Source: Rhizobium sp. P32RR-XVIII
GTDB lineage: Bacteria; Pseudomonadota; Alphaproteobacteria; Rhizobiales; Rhizobiaceae
DNA: 64,000 nt
Direction of reading: 5' to 3'
NCBI RefSeq assembly: GCF_012641395.1
Contig: NZ_JABAIH010000018.1
Location: 1 to 64,000 of the forward strand
The notes under the pieces were generated by a model. The model did no database searches, was not told the origin of the DNA, and was given only the letters and a program-made list of their open reading frames with translations. The position numbers were made by a program, and so were the translations under genes. Shown here one piece after another: positions 52,375-61,600 of the stretch (position 1 is the stretch's first letter; each line of letters begins with the position of its first letter).

Positions 52375-52590
52375 TTACCTGAAGCGGGGAGGCCAGCGGA
52401 CGTTCGCCCACAACTCGTCCTTGTCCGCAAACGGGCCGAACAACAGCTGCAACTGCCGGATCTGGCAACTGTCGAGGCTGTGGCACCTGCCGAATTCCTC
52501 AACGCTAATCCTCTCCGTGGATCGAGGGCCGGGATCGGCCGGTTGCTTGACAGGGTGCACGCGAAAGCCTTTAGCGTCTTCCGAACTCAT
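52375..52590 (-). CDS. Doubtful small ORF
   Basis: A 71-residue frame (SSEDAKGFRVHPVKQPADPG, FGRCHSLDSCQIRQLQLLFG, ELWANVRWPPRFR) with GGAAG 6 bases before the ATG at 52590. No family is recognised; it may be random. It lies in the 313-base gap between DUF1993 and the GNAT gene. Confidence 0.3.
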   Translation of the reverse strand: MSSEDAKGFRVHPVKQPADPGPRSTERISVEEFGRCHSLDSCQIRQLQLLFGPFADKDELWANVRWPPRFR

Positions 52591-52670
52591 CCCGATCTTC
52601 CTGGATGTCATAGTCTGCATTGCAATGGATCCCGATGGTGGGACGTAATCTCTCGGGCCTTATCCGGCCA

Positions 52671-52949
52671 TCAGCCGTCGAGCATTTTGGCATATTCGGG
52701 GTGACGGCTGGCGAAGCGTGCCATGAAAGGACATTTTGCGATCACGCGACGGCCGGCGGCGTGCAGATGTTCGAACACACCTTCGGCGAGCTTCGTGCCT
52801 ATTCCTTGCCCCGAAAACTCCTGTGGGACCTCCGTATGAAGTAGGACAAATCTGTCGCTTTCGATCTTGTAATAAGCGACGGCGACGGTACCGCCGATGG
52901 CAAGCTCGAAGCGCTTGGCTGCAGGATTATCTATTACATGCGCGTCCAT
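52671..52949 (-). CDS. Small GNAT-type N-acetyltransferase
   Basis: 92 residues: FELAIGGTVAVAYYKIESDRFVLLHTEVPQEFSGQGIGTKLAEGVFEHLHAAGRRVIAKCPFMARFASRHPEYAKML. This is the minimal GNAT (YjdJ-like) fold; the acetyl-CoA loop is QGIGTKL. ATG 52949 has AAGGA 7 bases upstream. Substrate unknown. Confidence 0.9.
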   Translation of the reverse strand: MDAHVIDNPAAKRFELAIGGTVAVAYYKIESDRFVLLHTEVPQEFSGQGIGTKLAEGVFEHLHAAGRRVIAKCPFMARFASRHPEYAKMLDG

Positions 52950-53621
52950 ATCAGTCCTTCCGCCATGCTGCGGCAAAGCCCGTCAAGGAGGCGGGTCGGG
53001 ATATAATCAAAATTGAGTGCTCAGCCTCGCCGCAACATCAGCCTTTTGCGAGCAGTATTTTTACTGGACCAGTTCTGCAAAATTGCGGTTAGTCCTGCTG
53101 ATACGCAAACTGGGCTTATCGCGCAAAGGCTGTGCTCAGTACGAGTCTCTCAGACATGATACGTTGACCGTCACCGCGACTTCACTGCATCCCACCTCAG
53201 ACTTGAGTGAGAACGCGCGTCCGCGGCCCTATTTTTTTGTGGTGCGATCCAGTTCCAAGAAGCCGGTGATACGCATGGCTCTGAGGATATCAGACAGAGG
53301 ATCACGCATTTTGGACGCCTGGATACAGGAGTCCGCGATATCGATGTTTAACGGCCAAAAGGCTGGCCATATATTCCGGTCCTCGCCAACAATTCGAAGG
53401 CCGATGCATGCAATATGTCCTGCCAGGAAAGACCGGCCCGTATGTCTCCTGTCTCTGCCTTAGCAGCATGACTTTCGACGGGACGGACGGGATCCGTCGT
53501 CTCGACGCCACGCGAGCCTGGCTTTCTGCCGGACGTCCCACGAAAGAGCCCTGCGTCTCCTCTCGCGGCGCATCGAAACGATGATCAGCGGCGTCCGGCG
53601 GCCGACGAAGGAGAGTAGACC
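52950..53621. other. Long intergenic region with one doubtful small frame
   Basis: About 670 bases between the GNAT gene and the SDR gene. Apart from the 58-codon frame at 53408-53584 I see no gene. A T7 run at about 53231 follows a GC-rich stretch but without a clear stem. Confidence 0.45.
53408..53584 (+). CDS. Doubtful 58-residue ORF
   Basis: ATG 53408 with GAAGG 7-8 bases upstream; the frame contains five Cys (YVSCLCLSSM, EPCVSSRG) and mostly G/C third positions, and it ends 37 bases before the SDR gene. No family recognised. Could be a leader or chance frame. Confidence 0.28.
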   Translation: MQYVLPGKTGPYVSCLCLSSMTFDGTDGIRRLDATRAWLSAGRPTKEPCVSSRGASKR

Positions 53622-54377
53622 ATGAAGATAGTCGTGATCGGCGGCACTGGTTTGATTGGCTCGAGGACCGTTGCCATTCTGCGCCGGGGCGGCCAGGAGG
53701 TCATCGCGGCGTCGCCCAAAGGTGGCGTCAACACCGTCACCGGAGAAGGGCTCAAAGAAGCCATGGCCGGCGCACTAGTGGTGATCGACCTCTCCAATGC
53801 GCCGTCATCTGACCCCCAGGCGGTATTGGAATTCTTCGAGACCTCCGGCCGCAACCTTGTCGCGGCAGAGGCCGCGGCGGGCATTCGGCACCATATCACG
53901 CTATCCATCGTCGGGACCGACAGGGTACCCGACCAAGGCTATTACCGCGCCAAAGTCGCCCAAGAGAAACTGATCGAGGCTTCCGGTATCCCCTATACGA
54001 TCATTCGCTCGACCCAGTTCCTGGAATTCCTCGGCCGCATCGCCGATGCGAGTTCGGATGGAAGCGTCGTCAGGCTTGCGCCGGGCCTGCTTCAGCCTAT
54101 CGCGGCTGACGACGTTGCCGCCGTCGTCGCCGAAGTGGCCTTCGATAATCCGCGAAATGGCGTCATCGAGATCGCAGGCCCGGAACGAGCGGAGTTCAAC
54201 GAAATCATTGCCCGCTATTTGAAGGGTATCGGCGACCCACGGAAGGTCGTGAAAGATCCCGAAGCCCGATATCGCGGCGGGCGGATCGAGGAGAAGTCGC
54301 TCGTACCCTTGGGCGAGGCGCGTCTCGGCCGCATCAGTCTCGAGGAGTGGTTACGGCGCTCGCAGAAAGGAGCCTGA
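53622..54377 (+). CDS. NmrA-like NAD(P)-binding SDR protein
   Basis: 251 residues of atypical short-chain dehydrogenase: KIVVIGGTGLIGSRTVAILRRGGQEVIAASP, SGRNLVAAEAAAGIRHHITLSIVGTDRV, YYRAKVAQEKLIEASGIPYTIIRSTQFLEFLG. The catalytic YX3K is present as YYRAK. Such proteins often sense or reduce quinones (QorB/NmrA type). GAAGGAG upstream. First of five same-strand genes to 57167. Confidence 0.9.
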   Translation: MKIVVIGGTGLIGSRTVAILRRGGQEVIAASPKGGVNTVTGEGLKEAMAGALVVIDLSNAPSSDPQAVLEFFETSGRNLVAAEAAAGIRHHITLSIVGTDRVPDQGYYRAKVAQEKLIEASGIPYTIIRSTQFLEFLGRIADASSDGSVVRLAPGLLQPIAADDVAAVVAEVAFDNPRNGVIEIAGPERAEFNEIIARYLKGIGDPRKVVKDPEARYRGGRIEEKSLVPLGEARLGRISLEEWLRRSQKGA

Positions 54378-54510
54378 TCAGACCGTCGCGGGCCGCATCG
54401 ACACTGCGCGATGCAGCCGCCGGTGATCAACAAGCCCAGGCGATGACCGCTTACGTTTTGTCCAGAGCCTCCCGCAAGGACAGCTTCAATATTGAAGAAG
54501 GAAAAAGCCA

Positions 54511-54930
54511 GTGAAGTTCCGAACCATCATCGCCGCCACCTGCGCCGTCCTCGCCCTCTCGATGGCCGGCCCCATATCCGCCCATGATAGCAAAGCGGAA
54601 ACCGTCACGAAGAACTTCGAGGCGGCCATTCCCAATATCTCTGGCAAGTCGTTGATCGCCGTAGAAGTCGATTATGCGCCGGGCGCGGCGTCCCCCTCCC
54701 ACACCCACGCGAAGTCGGCCTTCATCTACGCCTATGTGATCTCGGGTGCGATCGAGTCGAAGGTGAATGACGGCGAGACGCGCATCTATCGGGCAGGCGA
54801 GAGCTGGTCCGAAGCGCCGGGTGCGACCCATTCGATCAGCCGCAACGCGAGCAAGACCGAGCCGGCAAAGCTGCTCGCCGTGTTCGTCATCGACACCGAT
54901 GACAAAGCGCTGACTACGCCCATCAAATAG
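54511..54930 (+). CDS. Exported cupin-domain protein
   Basis: Signal peptide (FRTIIAATCAVLALSMAGPISAHD), then one cupin barrel: GKSLIAVEVDYAPGAASPSHTHAKSAFIYAYVISGAIESKVNDGETRIYRAGESWSEAPGATHSISRNAS. Metal ligands are the two His of SHTHAKS, a later Glu replaced region, and His of GATHSI. 139 residues, periplasmic. Ligand unknown. Followed after 19 bases by the AhpD-like gene. Confidence 0.88.
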   Translation: MKFRTIIAATCAVLALSMAGPISAHDSKAETVTKNFEAAIPNISGKSLIAVEVDYAPGAASPSHTHAKSAFIYAYVISGAIESKVNDGETRIYRAGESWSEAPGATHSISRNASKTEPAKLLAVFVIDTDDKALTTPIK

Positions 54931-54949
54931 CCTTCACGGCAAGAGGCCA

Positions 54950-55405
54950 ATGACCAGACGTCTGGATTATAACCAAATCGCGCCGAACGGAGCCAAGGCC
55001 CTTGGAGGTGTGTATGGCTATATCACGCAGAGCGACCTGCCGGCCGAGCTGGTCGACCTTGTCTATCTCCGCGTTTCGCAGATCAACAACTGCGGCTATT
55101 GGCTCGACATCCACACACGCGATCTCACGAAGAGGGGCGTGCCGATCGAGAAGCTCGCCCTGGTTCAGGCCTGGGAGGAAGGCGGCGACCTTTTCAACGA
55201 GACCGAGCGCGCCGCCTTGGCCTGGGCCGAGACGGTGACGCGCGTGGCACAGACCGGTGTGCCGGACGACGCCTACCAGGCGGCGCGCGCGGTTTTCGAC
55301 GAGAAGGAGTTGGTCGACCTCACAATCGCGATCAGCCTGATGAATGCCTACGACCGCATGGCGATCAGCTTCCGCAACACGCCCTACGCGGCCATCGAAA
55401 AATAA
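54950..55405 (+). CDS. Carboxymuconolactone decarboxylase/AhpD-like protein lacking the second active-site Cys
   Basis: 151 residues, helical, with the AhpD-like motif VSQINNCGYWLDIHTRDLTKRG and TERAALAWAETVTRVAQTGVPDDAYQAARAVFDEKELVDLTIAISLMNAYDRMAIS. The usual redox pair CXXC is CGYW here: the second Cys codon position is TGG. Peroxidase activity through the CXXC is therefore doubtful. Lies between the cupin and NAD-epimerase genes. Confidence 0.9.
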   Translation: MTRRLDYNQIAPNGAKALGGVYGYITQSDLPAELVDLVYLRVSQINNCGYWLDIHTRDLTKRGVPIEKLALVQAWEEGGDLFNETERAALAWAETVTRVAQTGVPDDAYQAARAVFDEKELVDLTIAISLMNAYDRMAISFRNTPYAAIEK

Positions 55406-55457
55406 GCAAAGCGCACCCCGCCGCGGTGCTCATATCTCGAAGGAAGGACATCCTCTC

Positions 55458-56402
55458 ATGAAAATCTTTGTTGCCGGCGCCACCGGTGCGGTGGGCCTTC
55501 CGCTCGTACGCGCGCTGCGCACCCTGGGCCACGAGGTCACGGGCATGACACGCGGCGGCCCGGGCGTCGATCGACTGCGTGAGGTCGGCGCGTCTGCTTC
55601 CACCGCTGATGCTTTCGACCGAGGGGCAGTATGCGATGCGATCGCGGCCGCCGCGCCAGATGTGGTGATTGACCAGCTTACATGGCTGCCCGCGAACCCC
55701 GCTGACATCATCAAGTCCATGCCAAACGACACGCGGCTCCACGAGGAGGGCGGCGGCAATCTGTTCGCCGCAGCGCAGGAGTTTGGCGTCGCACGCTATA
55801 TCCTGCAATCGCGTGGCTTCTATCTTGGCGCTCCGTCGGGGCAACTCGCCGACGAGACGGCCCGGCTTCGCTACGATGCGCCCGGCCCGATCGGGGAGAG
55901 TACGCGCGTGATGGGCGCCTATGAAGATCGGGTCTTGGGCTCGAGGGCGTTACAGGGTGTCGTGCTGCGCTATGGATTCTTTTACGGACCGGGCACCTGG
56001 TATCGTCCCGACGGTGCGATCGCGGAGCAGTTTCGCAAGGGTGAGGCAAGAATTATCAGCGATGGCGCGGCGGTCTGGTCTTTCGTCCATATTGACGACG
56101 CGGTCGCGGCAACCGTCGCGGCGATCACCGCCGAACCCGGAACATACAATGTTGTGGACGATGATCCGCTGCCTGTGTCCGAATGGATGCCGGCGTTCGC
56201 CCGCTGGGTCGACGCGCCGGTACCGCCTCGAATGAGTGAGGCGGACGCGTTGGCTGTCGCCAGTGAGGAGGCGGTCTTCTACCATATGAGCCTGACCGGG
56301 GCATCCAACGCGCGCGCCAAGGCGAAGCTTGGTTTCACGCCGCGTCGGCTGCTCTGGGCGAACCATCAAATTCCGCGTCTTGCATCGGAAGCCGGCGTGT
56401 GA
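55458..56402 (+). CDS. NAD-dependent epimerase/dehydratase family protein
   Basis: 314 residues: Rossmann motif KIFVAGATGAVGLPLVRALRTLGHEVTGM, VARYILQSRGFYLGA, GVVLRYGFFYGPGTWYRPDGAIAEQFRKGEARII, WSFVHIDDAVAATVAAI. The canonical YX3K is not obvious, so it may bind nucleotide without classical epimerase chemistry. AGGAAGGA precedes the ATG at 55458. Fourth in the oxidoreductase series; substrate unknown. Confidence 0.88.
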   Translation: MKIFVAGATGAVGLPLVRALRTLGHEVTGMTRGGPGVDRLREVGASASTADAFDRGAVCDAIAAAAPDVVIDQLTWLPANPADIIKSMPNDTRLHEEGGGNLFAAAQEFGVARYILQSRGFYLGAPSGQLADETARLRYDAPGPIGESTRVMGAYEDRVLGSRALQGVVLRYGFFYGPGTWYRPDGAIAEQFRKGEARIISDGAAVWSFVHIDDAVAATVAAITAEPGTYNVVDDDPLPVSEWMPAFARWVDAPVPPRMSEADALAVASEEAVFYHMSLTGASNARAKAKLGFTPRRLLWANHQIPRLASEAGV

Positions 56403-56696
56403 CGAAGCCGACGGTCTCGCCGATGCAGGAGCCGACTTCCTTGCGTGCGTGGAAGCGCCGCGCTCGCACCGCGGCGTGCCAAGCGCCTCTCAGCCATTCC
56501 GATAACGGTCAGTTATCGACTCCATGGCGAGAGGTGATTTTCTTTCTTACCGTCGTCAATCCAATCTTCGAGCCATCGTCCGGGTCAAAGTCGGCGGTCC
56601 GTTGAACGATCGCAGGCAGGAGGCCGAGATCAACATTTGATGAGTTCTGGCGAGCGACGCATGGAGCCGCTCAAATTCGTTCAAGCGAGGATATCT

Positions 56697-57167
56697 ATGA
56701 TTGAAATCACTGCCGACATGACGGCGATCATCCAGCAAGCGATTCTGTCGTTCGTCGCGACAGTCAACGAGGACGGGACGCCCAATCTTTCGCCGAAAGC
56801 GTCCTTGACGGTCAGAAACGGCGTTCTCTACTTCGCGGATATCGCATCGCCCAAGACGATACGGAACTTGAGGCGCAATCCCGCCGTCGAAATTAACGTA
56901 GTCGACATCTTCCAGAGGCGCGGTTATCGATTCAAGGGTCGTGCGTTGATACTGCCGGCAGGCGATGGCGAGTATTCGATGATCGCCGACTGGGTTCGGG
57001 CGACGAACGGCCAAGAGTATCCCGTCGATCACGTTGTCAAAATCGACACCACTTCGATCACCCCGTTGCTGTCGCCGGCCCATGTCTTTGCCCAACCTCC
57101 TCGAAGTCAGGACGAGATCAGGAGCACCTACCTTCAAAAGTACGCTGTGAAACCGATCGGGGAATAG
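56697..57167 (+). CDS. Pyridoxamine 5'-phosphate oxidase-like flavin-binding protein
   Basis: 156 residues, split-barrel: AIIQQAILSFVATVNEDGTPNLSPKASLTVRNGVLYFADIASPKTIRNLRRNPAVEINVVDIFQRRGYRFKGRALIL. Typical of FMN-binding PNPOx-like oxidoreductases. ATG 56697 has GAGG 7 bases upstream. It precedes the duplicated element B and the RND operon. True substrate unknown. Confidence 0.9.
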   Translation: MIEITADMTAIIQQAILSFVATVNEDGTPNLSPKASLTVRNGVLYFADIASPKTIRNLRRNPAVEINVVDIFQRRGYRFKGRALILPAGDGEYSMIADWVRATNGQEYPVDHVVKIDTTSITPLLSPAHVFAQPPRSQDEIRSTYLQKYAVKPIGE

Positions 57168-57214
57168 CTGCAGGGCGGCGTGCGAGGGATCCGAGAGGGC
57201 GATGTTGCCGTCGC

Positions 57215-57302
57215 TGGCATCGATTCCATAGCCACAGGTCATTGGACCGGCGAGTTTCGCCGTCCTACTTTTTGCTCGCCCGCAAAGGATGTCGGAAGAT
57301 GA
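57215..57302 (+). repeat. Duplicated upstream element, copy B (before RND efflux operon)
   Basis: 88-bp counterpart of 44558-44644, beginning TGGCATCGATTCCATA and ending AAGATGA; one base longer in its second half. It lies 182 bases before the membrane-fusion gene. As in copy A, the last ATG opens a mini-frame (here 13 codons, MKKYNKTPRPCRC). The 315-base gap 57168-57483 holds this element and the rest of the leader. Confidence 0.75.
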
Positions 57303-57483
57303 AGAAATACAACAAAACTCCGAGGCCGTGTCGCTGCTGACGTGAGAGCAAGTAGTCTTCAAGGCCTCGCCGGACGCAAAGGGCGTTCAATCCGAAACGA
57401 ACATTCCATTCAGCAGAACGACGAAAAGACCGAAGTCATGGCGCTTGCCGTGGCTTCTCGATCAAAAACGTCGGAGGTAATCG

Positions 57484-58677
57484 ATGCAGTTCCGCCATTC
57501 AACTTTGAAATATTTTCTGCCGGTTTGCGTAGTTCTGTCCGCCGGAGCTGCCCGGGCTCAGGAAACGCCTCCCCCACCACAGGTGTCCGTGGCCAAGCCG
57601 GTCGTGCGAGACGTCGTCGACAACGACGACTTCATCGGCCGCTTCCAGGCCTCCGAGCAGGTCTCGATCCGCTCCAGGGTCGGCGGCTACCTTCAGAGCA
57701 TCAACTTCAAGGACGGCCAGTTGGTCAAGCAGGGCGACGAGCTTTTCGAGATCGACCAGCGCCCCTTCATCACCGCATTCAACGAGGCCACCGCCCAGCT
57801 TGCGGTCGCCAGCTCCACCCTGACCTACGCGCAGTCGGAATTCAACCGCGTGAACACGCTGGTAAAGTCCGGTAGCCAGACGGTGTCGACGCTCGATGAC
57901 CGACGCAGGGAGCTGCAGTCCGCGCAGGCGAACCTCCAGGGATCCGAGGCAAGCGTTGAACGGGCGAGGCTCGATCTCACCTACAGTAAGATCACGGCCC
58001 CGCTGGCCGGACGTATCAACCGCCATCTGATTTCGGTCGGCAACCTCGTGCAGGCCGACCAGACCGAGCTGACGACGATCGTCGCGCTCGATCCCATCGA
58101 CTTCTATTTCGATGTCGATGAGCGCCGTCTTCTCAACTACGCCGAGACGGCGCGGAAGAACGGGAAGGTCCTGCAGGAGGGGGGTGGTGGCCTAAAGGTA
58201 AGCGTGCGTCTTGGTGACCGCGACCAGACAAAGTTCTCGGGCACGCTCAACTTCGCGGAAAATACCGTCGATCAGGCCACCGGCACGCTGCGCGTACGCG
58301 CCCGTTTTGCCAATCCCGACTTCGTCCTTCAACCCGGTCTCTTCGGCCGCGTCGAGATCGAAGGTTCGAATTCCTACACTGCGATCCTCATTCCCGATGA
58401 AGCGATTGCCGCCGACCAGAACGAGCGCGTGGTCTACGTGCTCAATCCCGACAATACGGTCACGACGAAATCCGTTCGTCCGGGTCCCAAGCTCTATGGC
58501 TACAGGGTCATTCGCTCAGGCCTCACGGGCGATGAGCAAATCGTCGTGAAGGGCGTCGTCCGTGTCCGCCCCGGCGCCAAGGTTACTCCGGTTACGGTGC
58601 AACTGCCCAGGGAGAACCCCAACGATGTGCCCGCGACGGCGCAGCAAGCAGTGTCAGCGGCGGGAGCAGCCCAATGA
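57484..58677 (+). CDS. RND efflux periplasmic adaptor subunit (MexE/AcrA-like)
   Basis: 397 residues: signal peptide (LKYFLPVCVVLSAGAARAQ), HlyD-type lipoyl and hairpin domains (VGGYLQSINFKDGQLVKQGDELFEIDQRPF, ARLDLTYSKITAPLAGRINRHLISVGNLVQ) and C-terminal barrel. It links the RND pump to an outer-membrane channel not encoded here. GGAGG precedes the ATG at 57484. Its stop overlaps the pump gene start (ATGA). Confidence 0.94.
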   Translation: MQFRHSTLKYFLPVCVVLSAGAARAQETPPPPQVSVAKPVVRDVVDNDDFIGRFQASEQVSIRSRVGGYLQSINFKDGQLVKQGDELFEIDQRPFITAFNEATAQLAVASSTLTYAQSEFNRVNTLVKSGSQTVSTLDDRRRELQSAQANLQGSEASVERARLDLTYSKITAPLAGRINRHLISVGNLVQADQTELTTIVALDPIDFYFDVDERRLLNYAETARKNGKVLQEGGGGLKVSVRLGDRDQTKFSGTLNFAENTVDQATGTLRVRARFANPDFVLQPGLFGRVEIEGSNSYTAILIPDEAIAADQNERVVYVLNPDNTVTTKSVRPGPKLYGYRVIRSGLTGDEQIVVKGVVRVRPGAKVTPVTVQLPRENPNDVPATAQQAVSAAGAAQ

Positions 58678-61600
58678 GGTTCGCACATTTCTTTGTCGAC
58701 CGGCCGATCTTCGCGTCGGTTATCTCAGTCGTGCTCATCATCATCGGCAGCGTTGCCTACTTCCAGCTCCCGGTCGCGCAGTATCCGGAAATCGCGCCGC
58801 CGACCATCGTCGTGCGGACGTCCTATCCGGGCGCGGATCCGCAAACGATCGCGGACGCGGTATCGACACCGATCGAACAGCAGGTGAACGGCGTCGAGGA
58901 CATGCTCTACATGTCATCCTACTCCAGTGGCGATGGCTCCATGGCACTGACAATCACCTTCAAGCTGGGAACCGACCTCGATAAAGCACAGGTGCTCGTC
59001 CAGAACCGTATCGCCATTGCCCTGCCCCGCCTTCCGCAAGAGGTGCAACGTCTCGGCGTCACGACCGACAAGACCTCGCCGAATCTGTTGATGGTCGTCC
59101 ACCTCCTGTCTCCGACCGGCCGCTACGACCAGCTCTACACGTCCAATTATGCACGCAGCCGCATTCGTGACGTTCTCGTACGCCTCCAGGGCGTCGGTGA
59201 CGTCCAGATATTCGGCGAGCGTCAATATTCCATGCGTGTCTGGCTCGACCCGGAGAAACTGTCGGCCTACGGTATGACATCCGCCGATGTCGTCAACGCG
59301 CTCAGGGACCAGAACGTCCAGGTCACGGGTGGCTCCATTGGAGCGCCTCCGGCGGGAACCGACAACGCCTTTCAGTATACGGTCAGGACGGATGGCCGAT
59401 TTTCCGACGCCCGTCAGTTCCGATACGTGATCGTCAAGGCTGCTGCGGACGGCCGCCTGGTGAAGCTGGAGGACGTCGCGCGCGTCGAGCTCGGTGCGCA
59501 GGACTATGTCACGAACAGCTATCTGAACAACAAAACGGCCGTCGCGCTCGTTATCAACGCCCGACCGGGCACGAACGCGCTGGAGACGACCGGGCAGATC
59601 AAGTCGATGATGGCAGGTTTGTCAAAGAACTTCCCGCCCGGCCTTGAATACAGCATCGTGTACGACCCAACCGAGTTTGTCGCCGAGTCCATCTCCGAGG
59701 TCTATCGAACGATCGGCGAAGCGGCGGTGCTGGTCGCCCTCGTGGTCCTCGTGTTCCTGCAGTCATGGCGCACGGCGATCATCCCGATCGTCGCCATCCC
59801 GGTCTCGCTGATCGGTACTTTTGCGTTCCTCGCCGCCTTCGGCATGTCGCTGAACATGCTGACGCTCTTCGGTCTGGTCCTGGCGATCGGCATCGTGGTC
59901 GATGATGCGATCGTCGTCGTTGAAAATGTCGAACGCAACCTCGCCAAGGGCATGAGTCCGCGCAGGGCCGCGCACGTCACGATGAACGAAGTCGGCACCG
60001 CCGTCGTGGCGATCTCCCTGGTACTGATCGCGGTCTTCGTACCGACAGCCTTCATTCCGGGCATCTCGGGGCAGTTCTACAGGCAGTTCGCCGTCACCAT
60101 CTCGATCGCGACCGCCATCTCGGCATTGAACTCGCTTACCCTATCCCCGGCGCTCGCGGCCGTCGTCCTGAAGAAGCACGATCACGCGAAGGAAAGACGG
60201 AACATCTTGTCAAGGATCGGGCACGGTGCTGCGAGCGGCTTCAACCGTGGCTTCGACGCACTCAGCCGTGGCTACTCGTCCGTCGTGCGGTTCATCGTCC
60301 GATCCTGGATCGGGGTCGGCTGCGCCATGGTTGTCTTCGTCGGCCTTCTGGGCGCGACATGGTTCATAAGCACCAAGGTCCCAAGCGGCTTCATCCCGGT
60401 GATGGACCAGGGCTACGCCATCATCGTCATCCAGCTTCCGGACGGCTCATCGCTGGAAAGGACGGACGCCGTCGTACGCAAGGTCACCGACATCGCCAGG
60501 AAGACTTCAGGCGTCAAGGATGCGGTGGAATTCGCGGGCTTCAGCGGCGCGACGTTCACCAATGCCTCCAATGCCGGCGTCGTGTTCACATCGTTCCAGC
60601 CCTTTGCCGACCGCATGAAAACAGGTGACAACGCCAACAAGATCATCAAATCGCTCTACAAAAACCTCCAAAGCGTCGATGAAGCCTTCATCATCGCGAT
60701 CCCGCCACCGCCCGTCCGGGGTATCGGCAACTCCGGCGGCTTCAAGATGCAGATCATGGACCAGGACAGTTCCAGCATGACGCGCGTGCTCGACGTCGCG
60801 CGACGGATGGCGGTCGCGGCCAACCAGACGCCAGGTCTGGCCGGAGTGTTCACGACTTTCTCGGAGTCCACTCCCGAGTTCTATCTCGACATCGACCGTG
60901 ACAAGGCTCAGTACCTCAACGTGCCGATCCCGAATATCTTCGAGACGCTGTCGACGAACCTCGGCATTTCCTACGTGAACGACTTCAATGCCTTCGGGCA
61001 CGTGTACCAGGTGCGCGCACAGGCGGACAAGCGGTTCAGGATGGAGAAGGACGACATGCTGAATCTCAAGGTCAAGTCCGCCACCGGCGCGCTGGTCCCA
61101 CTCGGCACGCTTGCCGATATCCGTGACACCAGCGGGCCGACCCTTATCCAGCGCTACAACATGTATGTGTCGGTACCGCTGCAGGGCAACGCCACTCCTG
61201 GCGTCTCGACCGGCGACGCCATCCAGAAGATGGACGCACTGGCCACCAAGATGCTGCCGCCGGGTACGACCTTCGAATGGACGGACCTCTCCTACCAGGA
61301 AACGCATACGGGCGGCAGCATCGTATGGATCTTCGCGCTGTCGGTTGTCTTCGTCTTCCTGGCGCTCGCGGCCCAGTACGAAAGCTGGGTGCTTCCGCTC
61401 GCGATCATCCTGATCGTACCGCTCGCCGTCCTCGGCGCGCTGATCGGCGTCTATATCAGGGGCATGGACAACAATGTCCTGACGCAAATCGGCTTCGTCG
61501 TCCTGATCGGACTGGCCGCAAAGAACGCGATCCTGATCGTCGAGTTCGCGCGCCAGGCGCAGGACGAAGGCAAAACAGCCATTGAGGCCGCGATCGAGGC

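Noticed and set aside
31282..52949. General stress (GGAAC-type) ECF sigma promoters upstream of the small DUF genes
   Set aside because: I scanned several upstream regions by eye and found no convincing GGAAC-N16-18-GTT pairs; a weight-matrix scan would be needed.
57342..57875. 177-codon frame overlapping the adaptor gene start
   Set aside because: Out of frame with the conserved adaptor protein and very Arg/Gly-rich; a shadow.
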